The position numbers were made by a program, and so were the translations under genes. A stretch of DNA of 64,000 bases from positions 1 to 64,000 of the forward strand of contig NZ_OY821667.1 of NCBI RefSeq assembly GCF_963682185.1. Direction: 5' to 3'. How positions within the stretch are numbered: the first letter of the stretch is position 1; every line of letters starts with the position of its first letter. This DNA comes from an uncultured Cohaesibacter sp. Its GTDB lineage: Bacteria; Pseudomonadota; Alphaproteobacteria; Rhizobiales; Cohaesibacteraceae. Below are positions 50,703 through 58,879 of the stretch, piece by piece. The notes beneath the pieces are model-generated. The model did not search any database. It saw only the letters and a program-made list of their open reading frames with translations, and was not told the origin of the DNA.

Positions 50703-52382
50703 TCAAAATTCAGGAAAAAGGCCCTCGACTAATTGCTTTATCAGTCGGTCAATAGCTGCACTGTCTTCATCAATCTCTTGCTTGTAGCTTCCCATTGGCA
50801 GGCACATATATCGATTGCCTTTGAGGACCGGACTTCCATCAACTGTGAAACAGGCTTGATATTGTTCGTATTCGTCTTTTCTTCTTGCTTTTGGATTTGC
50901 TTTGTATTCCACAGATTTACTGTCTTGTGCAGGCACTTCGATCCATTGTTCCAGCCTGTTCTGAATGGCGTAGCGGGTCTTGTATCCAGCGACAACATGA
51001 AGATTAAGCGGAAACGCGCATGTATTCCTAAATGTTGTTTGTACCAAGCCGGAATAGTGGTGATCAGAGATGTTTACGCAACGATTGAGGGCAATGCTAA
51101 TTGTGGTCGATGATGGGTCGATTTTAAGGATTTCGGTTCTCACCTTTGTCCGGTTGCGCAGTTTGGTGAGATATGGCTTGAGCTTGGCGAGCATCAAGTC
51201 GTTAAAGTCCGAAAATTCTTTCACTTTACTCGTAGCTTCATCCTCAGACAGTGTCTCATTGGGCTTAAATCTGCGGGCTATATATTCCTGCATGACCGTT
51301 TGATATTCGTCACTGACCTGTTCGTGCAAAACTTCAACAACACTCTTTTTATAGTCGCCAAGCAACAGTTGACGATACAGTCCCAAGCGCATGAAAGATT
51401 CTAACAAAAACTGGCTATAAAGGGCATAATCCCTGTCGGAGTTCAGATGTTTACCAAGTGTGATAACCCTCTCTCTAAGCGTAAAGAGATCATCCAGATT
51501 ATAGTCTGTCCAGTCATTGAGCGGCACCTCAAATGGTTTTATGGTCTCATCGACAATAAACGCAAAGGCATCACTGGACCGATAGCTATTTTTTTCAATC
51601 GCAGCCATGCAATGATCGTGAGCCTTGTGGTCGGAGAGCTCCCCTCCAGAACCGTTTGAATATAGAATGCAGAGCGGATAATGCACGTCCATATTGCCCG
51701 CTTTTTCTCCAGCTAGGAGATAGGGAGGGGCTTCTTTGTACCGGCCTTCTTCGAATAGCAAATATCCTGCAGCGCCTGCTGAAAGCCCGTTACCAGCATC
51801 TGCGTAGCGCTTATGCAAGGCGAGCCCTTTTGCTTTGTCTTGCTTGATTCCACTTTCCCCGATGACATAATTTTGTGCGTGCCAATATTGCGCATTTCTG
51901 TGGCCCAATGCAGCGGCTTTCTCTAGCTGTTTGACAGCCTTGTCATATAGGCCTGCGGCATAAAGAGACCGATAGAGCTGATAGTGATCGCGCGCATTGC
52001 CTCTTTTGGACACAGCAGCACTGCATGCCCTGATTGCTTCTTCCGCATGCGTCTTGAGCTTACTCATCATCACGGGTTCAACATTGGGATCATGCTCGTT
52101 GGAGTGGGTCGCAAGACGGTCGCATTGTTCTGTCGGGTTTTTCAGAGCTGCCGCTTTATGAACCTCGTTTGTGTTGGTCTCTTGTTCCAGCATAACCCGC
52201 GCGAGATCGACGAAGGTACCGTTTGGATATTTGTCCAGATAGAGCTGAAGCATTTGCGAGTTGCCGCTGTCTCTTGCGGTCTCCCAGAAGGATATTTCTC
52301 CTGCGGATTGGGCAATGCTAGGCATAATAGAATAGACAAAGCATATAAAGGCACACAGAATTGAAACAATATATTTGCGCAT
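50703..52382 (-). CDS. Sel1/TPR-repeat-containing exported protein
   Basis: 559 aa from ATG 52382, where a signal peptide begins (MRKYIVSILCAFICFVYSIM, ending about SIAQSAG). Immediately after is FWETARDSGNSQMLQLYLDK, a motif found before Sel1 or caspase-like modules in alphaproteobacteria. Residues about 110-270 contain helical Sel1/TPR-like repeats (YAAGLYDKAVKQLEKAAALG, GHRNAQYWHAQNYVIGESG, ALHKRYADAGNGLSAGAAGY). The C-terminal third (about 420-559) has several Cys residues (NRCVNISD, RNTCAFPLN, YQACFTVDG, RYMCLPMG) that may form disulfides in the periplasm. Function unknown; Sel1 proteins often scaffold envelope complexes or signalling. Confidence 0.72.
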   Translation of the reverse strand: MRKYIVSILCAFICFVYSIMPSIAQSAGEISFWETARDSGNSQMLQLYLDKYPNGTFVDLARVMLEQETNTNEVHKAAALKNPTEQCDRLATHSNEHDPNVEPVMMSKLKTHAEEAIRACSAAVSKRGNARDHYQLYRSLYAAGLYDKAVKQLEKAAALGHRNAQYWHAQNYVIGESGIKQDKAKGLALHKRYADAGNGLSAGAAGYLLFEEGRYKEAPPYLLAGEKAGNMDVHYPLCILYSNGSGGELSDHKAHDHCMAAIEKNSYRSSDAFAFIVDETIKPFEVPLNDWTDYNLDDLFTLRERVITLGKHLNSDRDYALYSQFLLESFMRLGLYRQLLLGDYKKSVVEVLHEQVSDEYQTVMQEYIARRFKPNETLSEDEATSKVKEFSDFNDLMLAKLKPYLTKLRNRTKVRTEILKIDPSSTTISIALNRCVNISDHHYSGLVQTTFRNTCAFPLNLHVVAGYKTRYAIQNRLEQWIEVPAQDSKSVEYKANPKARRKDEYEQYQACFTVDGSPVLKGNRYMCLPMGSYKQEIDEDSAAIDRLIKQLVEGLFPEF

Positions 52383-52654
52383 GATAAATCCAACAAAAGA
52401 AACAATTATCCGGCTCTTAGCATAATTCTCTAAGTGCATGAAATATATAGTAATACGGACTATTTGGTTCGTTACATCAATTGATTGGTAAATAACATGT
52501 CGCTAGTTGAGCAAATCCGCTTCTTGATATGCGCTACTCTCAGGGGATTCCCGAGATTGCCCACAAGAATCGCCATAACTGACCGCTCACTTCGGCGAGG
52601 TCATCACGGCGAGGCATGAAGATATATATTCTTTGTCTGAAAGGGCTCTCTACG
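52383..52654. other. Intergenic region before the tRNA-Asn terminator
   Basis: About 270 bp between the Sel1-like start and the tRNA-Asn terminator, A/T-rich at its left end. No gene, integrase fragment or duplicated tRNA 3' end recognised. Confidence 0.35.
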
Positions 52655-52688
52655 AAAAAGGGCCTTCTGAACTTAATCAGAAGGCCCT
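52655..52688 (-). terminator. Terminator of tRNA-Asn
   Basis: Perfect 12-bp stem AGGGCCTTCTGA/TCAGAAGGCCCT; on the minus strand it runs into TTTTT, 5 bases past the tRNA. Confidence 0.92.
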
Positions 52689-52692
52689 AATA

Positions 52693-52768
52693 TGGCTCCC
52701 CAGGCCGGACTCGAACCAGCGACCCAGCGATTAACAGTCGCTTGCTCTACCAACTGAGCTACTGGGGA
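52693..52768 (-). tRNA. tRNA-Asn(GTT)
   Basis: 76-nt cloverleaf with encoded CCA. Acceptor TCCCCAG/CTGGGGA, anticodon loop CTGTTAA giving GTT, T-loop TTCGAGT. Marks the edge between the accessory block on its left and core genes on its right. Confidence 0.97.
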
Positions 52769-53032
52769 AAACTCTTTTTCGTTGATCCGTTGTTTCCGTC
52801 TCAACGTTGGTGAGGTGGTTTCTAATGGAGAGAGCCGCACTTGCCAAGCCCCTTTTTTCATCTTTTTAATTTCTCTTGTGGATCAGTGGAAAAGACGGGG
52901 CGACTGTCACAGAAAGCATAAACGGCATCATGGTATTCAACACCTCAGCAAGGCCTTATTTCTGCTGTTTTAATATGATCAAAAGGGCTAAAAGAGAAAA
53001 TTATCAATAACATCGCATAGATTGCCAGCCAG

Positions 53033-53317
53033 ATGATCACCCAGCAAAAACAATTTCGGATTGGCCCCAAGACTCTGAAAATTCCCCAAACACCTTTTGC
53101 CAGGAAGATGTTGGGCACCCTTTTGATTCTGGGAGGGATACTCGGCTTTCTGCCAATCCTTGGATTCTGGATGTTGCCTTTGGGACTAATGATCCTTTCG
53201 ATCGATTTGCCATTATTGCGCAAATATCGCAGAAAGATCGCCATCAGGATGGAAAAACGCAAAAGAAGCCAATTGCTTCCAGCGCCCCAGAAAACACAGG
53301 AGCATGATCTGGCATGA
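53033..53317 (+). CDS. Small membrane protein of unknown function
   Basis: 94 aa with two closely spaced hydrophobic segments (MLGTLLILGGILGFLPILGF and MLPLGLMILSIDLPLL) and a strongly basic tail (RKYRRKIAIRMEKRKRS). The ILGF-WMLPLG loop resembles small PGPGW-type membrane proteins, but the match is loose. Overlaps the cobU start by four bases, so it is translated with cobU; a link to cobamide assembly is only positional. Confidence 0.65.
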   Translation: MITQQKQFRIGPKTLKIPQTPFARKMLGTLLILGGILGFLPILGFWMLPLGLMILSIDLPLLRKYRRKIAIRMEKRKRSQLLPAPQKTQEHDLA

Positions 53318-53868
53318 AGACGCATTCCGCACGCACAACCCTTGTTGTCGGCGGAGCAAGATCTGGCAAAAGCGCATTTGCTCAGAAGCTCTGTGAAGAC
53401 AGTCCCTTCAATCTGATCTATGTGGCGACATCACCAGTCTTTGCTGACGACAAGGAGATGACGGCGCGAATCCAGAAGCACAAGGATGACCGGGGGCCAC
53501 GCTGGCAAGCGATCGAAGAAGAAATCGCCATTGATCGCATCGTAAAGGAGCATAATAGCGCTGATACGGTTCTGCTGATCGATTGTGCCACTCTATGGCT
53601 TAACAATTTGATTTATCATGATTTACCCCTGCAGGACCATGTGAACAGCTTTCTGGATGCCATGGCGGAAACGCATGCGCATGTTGTTATCGTTTCAAAT
53701 GAAGTGGGACAGGGGATCGTGCCGACCGCTCCGGAAGTCCGACAGTTCCGAGATCATCAGGGCAGATTGAACCAGCAACTTGCTGAAGCCTGTGAGCGGG
53801 TTGTTGAAGTGCGCTGCGGCTTACCCATGCTTCTCAAACCGAACGATCAACCAAAGATCATACTTTAA
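53314..53868 (+). CDS. cobU: Adenosylcobinamide kinase/adenosylcobinamide-phosphate guanylyltransferase
   Basis: 184 aa (CobP in aerobic alphaproteobacteria). Walker A GGARSGKS near the N-terminus, YVATSP, HKDDRGPRW with the guanylylated-His region, LLIDCATLWLNNL (Walker B) and SNEVGQGIVP are the family blocks. It phosphorylates adenosylcobinamide and then transfers GMP, preparing the nucleotide loop of vitamin B12. Start ATG overlaps the preceding stop. Converges on cobD (48 bp between stops). Other nucleotide-loop genes (cobS, cobT, cobQ) are not in the window. Confidence 0.93.
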   Translation: MKTHSARTTLVVGGARSGKSAFAQKLCEDSPFNLIYVATSPVFADDKEMTARIQKHKDDRGPRWQAIEEEIAIDRIVKEHNSADTVLLIDCATLWLNNLIYHDLPLQDHVNSFLDAMAETHAHVVIVSNEVGQGIVPTAPEVRQFRDHQGRLNQQLAEACERVVEVRCGLPMLLKPNDQPKIIL

Positions 53869-53916
53869 AGCAGATGAGCTACGGCGCCTGCCAGCGCATA
53901 CGAACCCCACACGTCG

Positions 53917-54912
53917 TCACGTCAAGGCAAAGACGCCCAGCACCGCAACAATCAAAAACTGACACTGACAGGCTCGGCTATACAGCTTGAGAGCCAGCGC
54001 AATATCATCCGCTCCGATTTGCCGCCGCCCTGTATCGTTGACAAACGGCTCATCTACCAACACGCCTTCATAATAGCGTGGGCCGGAGAGGGCGATATCC
54101 AGCCTACGCGCCATGGCGCCTTCTGGCCATCCGGCATTGGGAGAGCGATGGCGCCGTGCATCGGCAAAGAAGCGGCTCCAGGGCTGAAAAGCGGCAGCTC
54201 GGTCTCCATGCAGGGAAACAGGCGAGAAAAGCAACAGGATCATGGTGATACGCGCAGGAATGGAATTGAGCACATCGTCAAGCCTTGCTGCCGCCCAACC
54301 GAAATAGAGATAGCGCTCATTCTTGTGACCAATCATGCTATCGGCCGTGTTGACGATTTTATAGCAGATCAGGCCCGGCAGCCCGAACAGCACCAACCAG
54401 AAAAGCGGTGCAACGATGCCATCGGAATAGTTCTCCGCAAGGCTTTCTATGGCCGCACGCGTAACACCCGCCTCATCAAGCTTGCTGGTGTCGCGCCCGA
54501 CAATCATGGAAACAGCAGTGCGTGCACCAGGTAAGTCAGATTGTGAAAGCGGCACGGCGACCCGCTCCACATGCTCATAAAGGCTTTTCTGAGCCAGCAG
54601 GGTTGATGCAATCACTGCAATCAGGACATACCCAATGCCGCCAAGCGTCATCAACCCGAGCTGTATCCCAGTTCCCAGAGCGCAGCCAAGCAAAAGAAGG
54701 ACAGTTAGGGAAAAAGCCCCCGCCAACCTCCCCGACAAGGCACTTTGGTCCTTGGGGCGATTGAAGCGTGTCTCGAAAAAGGAAATAGCTCTACCGAAGA
54801 AAACAACCGGATGCGGCATCCGGCGCCATAGCCAATCAGGCTCACCAAAAATCGCATCCAGAAGCAAAGCCAGAAGGACTGCTCCTGCGAACAGCCCACC
54901 AAAGGAAATCAC
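53917..54912 (-). CDS. cobD: Adenosylcobinamide-phosphate synthase
   Basis: 331 aa (CbiB family), with about five membrane segments. Key blocks: LLDAIFGEPDWLWRRMPHPV, VSMIVGRDTSKLDEAGVTRA, AIESLAENYSDGIVAPLFW and VNTADSMIGHKNERYLYFGW. Joins the aminopropanol phosphate arm to adenosylcobyric acid in the inner membrane. Its start overlaps the stop of cobC by four bases (54909-54912), and cobC makes the aminopropanol phosphate, so the two steps are coupled. Confidence 0.94.
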   Translation of the reverse strand: MISFGGLFAGAVLLALLLDAIFGEPDWLWRRMPHPVVFFGRAISFFETRFNRPKDQSALSGRLAGAFSLTVLLLLGCALGTGIQLGLMTLGGIGYVLIAVIASTLLAQKSLYEHVERVAVPLSQSDLPGARTAVSMIVGRDTSKLDEAGVTRAAIESLAENYSDGIVAPLFWLVLFGLPGLICYKIVNTADSMIGHKNERYLYFGWAAARLDDVLNSIPARITMILLLFSPVSLHGDRAAAFQPWSRFFADARRHRSPNAGWPEGAMARRLDIALSGPRYYEGVLVDEPFVNDTGRRQIGADDIALALKLYSRACQCQFLIVAVLGVFALT

Positions 54913-55937
54913 CGATACATAACCTTGCCAAGTGCTTCGTCAAATCGGTTCATCGCTTTCTGATCGATAGGTATACCGAAACGGATATAATCGGAGCGAT
55001 AGTCGAAGATACGTGACCAAATGTGCATTTCAGCCAGCTTGCGGTGAAGATCGCGCGCATCTTCCTTGATCACCAGACGGAAAAGCGAAGTGCCACCAGC
55101 GGTATAGAGACCGCGTTTATCCAGCACCTTGTCCATAAGCTCGGCTTGAGCCTGCAGCTTTTCACGCTGGCTCTTTTGCCATTCCAGATCACTAAGCGCC
55201 TGAGTGCCAACACGCAGGGCAGGGGTGGAAACAGCCCAAGGGCCCAGCATATCGCGAATCTTGCTGATCTGGACTTCATGCCCCATGAGGAAGCCGAGCC
55301 GGATACCGGAAAGGCCAAAGAATTTGCCAAAGGAGCGCAAAATGACGCAGTTTGGCATCTCGGCCAGATGCGGCATTACGCTCAACTGAGGGTTCACATC
55401 GGCAAAAGCCTCATCAACGATGAGCAGCCCCCGCTGACGATGCAGCTTGCTCGCCAATTCAACCAGCAACTCTGATTCCAGTGTTCGACCATCGGGATTG
55501 TTCGGGTTGCAAACCAGCAGGCAATCGCCAGGGAAGAATTCCTTCGGCACTTCATTGACCATAGCCACATCAACGCCGGCACGTGCCATGGCGCGCTGAT
55601 GCTCAGAATAGGTTGGCCCGAGAATGAGGCAGCTTTGATTGGTTCCCAACAGCACCGGCATGGACTGGATAAGAGACTGCGTCCCGGACGAAGCAACAAT
55701 CGAAACTTCATCAGGAACATTGTAGGCCACACGCGCAGCTGCAAGGCAATCGACCAAATCTGCTTGCGTAGGAAGACAACCAATTGAATCCAGAGCAGAA
55801 TCTCTATCAAACGGATAAGAAACGTGGTTGATACCAGCAGATAGATCAAGCCATCCTTCCCGTGTACCACCATATCGGTTCATTGCAGCGGACAGATCGC
55901 CCCCATGCATCATAATGTTGTCGTCGCTGGCTACCAT
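54909..55937 (-). CDS. cobC: Threonine-phosphate decarboxylase (cobalamin aminopropanol arm)
   Basis: 342 aa, class I/II aminotransferase fold. PLP Lys205 lies in LRSFGKFFGLSGIRLG; IVDEAFADVNP and CNPNNPDGRT hold cofactor-contacting residues. MMHGGDLSAAMNRYGG near the start is the CobC/CobD hallmark and separates it from histidinol-phosphate aminotransferase. Converts L-threonine phosphate to (R)-1-amino-2-propanol phosphate. First gene of the cobC-cobD pair. Start could also be one of the ATGs at codons 9-10. Confidence 0.92.
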   Translation of the reverse strand: MVASDDNIMMHGGDLSAAMNRYGGTREGWLDLSAGINHVSYPFDRDSALDSIGCLPTQADLVDCLAAARVAYNVPDEVSIVASSGTQSLIQSMPVLLGTNQSCLILGPTYSEHQRAMARAGVDVAMVNEVPKEFFPGDCLLVCNPNNPDGRTLESELLVELASKLHRQRGLLIVDEAFADVNPQLSVMPHLAEMPNCVILRSFGKFFGLSGIRLGFLMGHEVQISKIRDMLGPWAVSTPALRVGTQALSDLEWQKSQREKLQAQAELMDKVLDKRGLYTAGGTSLFRLVIKEDARDLHRKLAEMHIWSRIFDYRSDYIRFGIPIDQKAMNRFDEALGKVMYR

Positions 55938-56457
55938 AATCCAAGCCCCAAATTGTTCGGCAATTGAGACTAACGCATAGACCTTTCTGGCATTGGATGC
56001 AAACCCAAACGAGCTTTTGATCTGCTGTTCAGATCAATATGACCAGAATAGTCACCAACGCCAAATTGATTTGAGAAATCGCCCAAATCATAGCTTTTAT
56101 AAATAAGGCGCACCTATTGCGTTAACTTTTCATCTGCCGCTCTATGCAAGCAGCCGGATAAACGCGATTATAGTCAAGTTTGGATAAGCGATATCCGTCA
56201 TCGTCAATACCCTCAAAGATCCCAACAATACAAATGAAGTAATTCTATATCATTGTAATCATATGCTTATTAGGTTCTGATTTTCGCCTCACATTACAAA
56301 TCAAGCAACCGCAGACAAAGCCATTTCTCCACGCATGACAACGGACTTTTTTGATAAGTTTTACTCAATTTAAAACACAACTTTAAGTGACATTTTATTA
56401 AGAAACACTGTGCAAAATGCTGTCCAAATTGTCTCTCCAGCCAAGGGAGTTTTCCCG
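55938..56457. other. Divergent region between cobC and the GAF-GGDEF gene
   Basis: 520 bp, A/T-rich. I looked for a B12-box and cobalamin-riboswitch features upstream of cobC and saw none. The GAF-GGDEF frame is open from a GTG at 56410, but the GTG at 56458 has a proper ribosome site (AGGGAG), so most of this is untranslated. Confidence 0.4.
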
Positions 56458-57429
56458 GTGACTTGCACTGAACTGCGCCGCCTGCAGGAATTGAAGCGCT
56501 ATGCTATTCTGGATACCGAACCAGAAGAAACATTTGACCGCATTACACGCCTGACCAGAGATCTGTTCGATACGCCAATTGCTCTTATTTCCCTGGTGGA
56601 TGAAAACCGCCAATGGTTCAAATCCAAGCAGGGTCTACAGCTGGACGAAACGACAAGAGAAGGGTCTTTTTGCGCTAGCGCATTGGAGAGCGGTTACCCG
56701 CTCGTTGTTGAAGACACCTTGCTGGATAAACGTTTCAAAGATGCCGAAATTGTCCAGGGCCCGCTCGGAATTCGCTTTTATGCAGGCGTGCCTTTGACGT
56801 CTCCCTCGGGCAATCAACTTGGCGTCCTATGCATCATGGACGACAAACCACGCAAGCTTTCACGCGATCAACTGGCCAATCTTTATGACATGGGGCGTGT
56901 TGTCATCGACGAAATAGAACTCAGATCATTGGCAACGTTCGATTGTCTGACTGGATTGCAACAAAGACAAGGCTTCTGGCTTAAGGCGCGTCAAGAGTTG
57001 GAGCGCTCGAAACGATATGATTCAGATCTGAGCTTGATCCTTTTCGATATAGATGGCTTCAAGAAGGTGAATGATTCTTATGGCCATGCAGCCGCAGACA
57101 GGGTTTTGCAGCAGATCGCAGACATCTGTCGCAGCCAGGTTCGTGTATTTGATACACCGGCTCGCATTGGAGGAGAAAAGTTCACAATTTTGTTGCCACA
57201 GACAGAAATAGGCGATGCCTTCGAGATTGCAGAACGAATCCGCACCAGCATAGCAAACATGCCAACCCACTATCGCAGTCAGGATATTTTCGTTACCACC
57301 AGCTTCGGCGTAGCATCCATCAACACAAGCAAGGTCTATTCTGTTACGGAATTGTTACGTGTCGCGGATAAATGTCTCTCACAGGCAAAAAGCAAGGGCC
57401 GTAATAGAACTGTTGCGGTTGCAGCCTGA
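56458..57429 (+). CDS. GAF-GGDEF protein with degenerate active-site motif
   Basis: 323 aa from GTG 56458, eight bases after AGGGAG; GTG 56410 would add 16 residues without a ribosome site. GAF domain about 10-150 (ILDTEPEETFDRI, ISLVDENRQWFKS, REGSFCASAL, FYAGVPLTSPSG), then GGDEF domain about 160-320 (DCLTGLQQRQGFW, FDIDGFKKVNDSYGHAAAD). The signature is GGEKF, with Lys241 where active cyclases have Glu. The inhibitory-site motif RVFD (229-232) is intact five residues before it. It is either an inactive or altered diguanylate cyclase or a c-di-GMP receptor. Cytosolic, no membrane segment. Single gene. Confidence 0.88.
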   Translation: MTCTELRRLQELKRYAILDTEPEETFDRITRLTRDLFDTPIALISLVDENRQWFKSKQGLQLDETTREGSFCASALESGYPLVVEDTLLDKRFKDAEIVQGPLGIRFYAGVPLTSPSGNQLGVLCIMDDKPRKLSRDQLANLYDMGRVVIDEIELRSLATFDCLTGLQQRQGFWLKARQELERSKRYDSDLSLILFDIDGFKKVNDSYGHAAADRVLQQIADICRSQVRVFDTPARIGGEKFTILLPQTEIGDAFEIAERIRTSIANMPTHYRSQDIFVTTSFGVASINTSKVYSVTELLRVADKCLSQAKSKGRNRTVAVAA

Positions 57430-57506
57430 CACCCTGCTACACCCAAATACCATCATTGGGCAAACGAAGCCGAATTAAAATAACAGTTTGATATATAGAG
57501 GGGAGT

Positions 57507-57580
57507 TGGAGGCTCGAGCCGGAATCGAACCGGCGTACACGGATTTGCAATCCGCTGCGTCACCACTCCGCCATCGAGCC
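57507..57580 (-). tRNA. tRNA-Cys(GCA)
   Basis: 74 nt with encoded CCA. Acceptor GGCTCGA/TCGAGCC, anticodon loop TTGCAAA giving GCA, T-loop TTCGATT. Stands alone between the GGDEF gene and the isoaspartate methyltransferase. Confidence 0.96.
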
Positions 57581-57873
57581 ATCCGTGCGTCTGTGGTGGA
57601 AGGTGCATAGCAAATGGCTAATGATGTCTCAAGTCCAAATTCACGACATTTTTGACATTTTTCATTACACCCCCAGAATTTTTATCTCCCCGCACCAAAA
57701 GTCATACAGCTTTAAGTATATATACAGCCTTTGCCCTTGCCATGGCGGTATCAGGACGATATTGAAAATGGAAGAAATGCGTCTTCTCAAGGACTATTAG
57801 CGCCAATTTGCGCATCCCGGAGAGCAACGCTGACAGAGGCCTAAGGACCGTGAAGCGATGAGGAGTTCGGTAA

Positions 57874-58527
57874 ATGATCCAGTTCGATCAAGCGCGGCGT
57901 AACATGGTGGACAATCAGATCCGCACAACCGATGTAACGTCCTACGCCATTCTGAAAGCCTTCCTGTCGGTGCCTCGCGAAAAGTTTGTCCCAGAAACCA
58001 AACGGGATTTGGCCTACTCGGATGCAGACATCCGGGTTTCAGATACACGGGTCATGACACAGCCATCTCCGCTAGCAAGAATGTTACAACTGGCCGATAT
58101 AAAACCCGATGATCTCGTTCTGATCATTGGGTCTGGGTCTGGTTACACGGCCGCTATCGCATCTTGGCTCTCCAACACTGTGGTTGCCGTAGAAAGCGAT
58201 GAAACGTTAGCAGCAGCTGCTGAAGCTGCCATTTCGGATCTGGGCTATGACAATGTCGCAGTGATTCCGGGCGACGTGAAAGAGGGAGTTCCTTCGGAAG
58301 GCCCTTATGATGTCATATTCATCAATGGCACCGTGGAGGAGGTTCCTCAATCCCTTCTTATGCAGTTAAAAGACGGCGGAACTCTAGTCGCAGCCAAGGG
58401 CAATAAAAACATGGCCGAAGCAGTGCGCATTTTGCGCAAGGGAGACAATTTTTCCAGCATTTCCGCCTTTGACACCAACGCGCCAGTTTTGCAAGAATTC
58501 CAGAAGCCACAAGTCTTTCATTTCTAA
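57874..58527 (+). CDS. Protein-L-isoaspartate O-methyltransferase family protein
   Basis: 217 aa. N-terminal block ARRNMVDNQIRTTDVT, substrate loop TQPSPLARMLQL and SAM-binding LIIGSGSGYTAAIASWL, VVAVESDE and NVAVIPGDVKEG fit the PCMT family. The canonical enzyme methylates isoaspartyl residues for repair; this alphaproteobacterial branch next to tolC has a divergent substrate loop (no clear SxP-AxM-match), so its true substrate is uncertain. Followed by tolC after 352 bp, a conserved order. Ribosome site GAGGAG before ATG 57874. Confidence 0.87.
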   Translation: MIQFDQARRNMVDNQIRTTDVTSYAILKAFLSVPREKFVPETKRDLAYSDADIRVSDTRVMTQPSPLARMLQLADIKPDDLVLIIGSGSGYTAAIASWLSNTVVAVESDETLAAAAEAAISDLGYDNVAVIPGDVKEGVPSEGPYDVIFINGTVEEVPQSLLMQLKDGGTLVAAKGNKNMAEAVRILRKGDNFSSISAFDTNAPVLQEFQKPQVFHF

Positions 58528-58879
58528 GCGCAACTACCTGATTTGCATTAAACAATAGAGACAAAACAAGAATCAGGCATTGATGGCTGGAATGGCCGGT
58601 TTGAGTATCTTGAGAGACTATCTTTACGGGGAAATCTATGAAGTTCCACAATATGATACACATGGATGATATCATTGTGCGACAAAATAGTGGCTACATC
58701 TTTGCAGCACCGTTTCTTAAAGTGTTGCAATAAAGCAGTATTCACATTTTTTTAAGAGAATCGAACACCAGACCTCTAGGAATAAATTTCTCTTCCTATT
58801 ATGGTCCTCGGCAAACGGAATATCCAAGTATCGGCATGGAGAGGCTACTCATGTCGAAGATTCATTTAGGAGTATTGGT
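58528..58879. other. Intergenic region upstream of tolC
   Basis: 352 bp containing a 31-codon frame at 58638-58733 (MKFHNMIHMDDIIV...) with GGGG eight bases before its ATG; it may be a small protein, leader peptide or chance. Otherwise promoter sequence for tolC. Confidence 0.35.

Noticed and set aside
55938..56457. Cobalamin riboswitch upstream of cobC
   Set aside because: No B12-box-like sequence or matching stem pattern was found by eye in either orientation; a covariance-model search would settle it.
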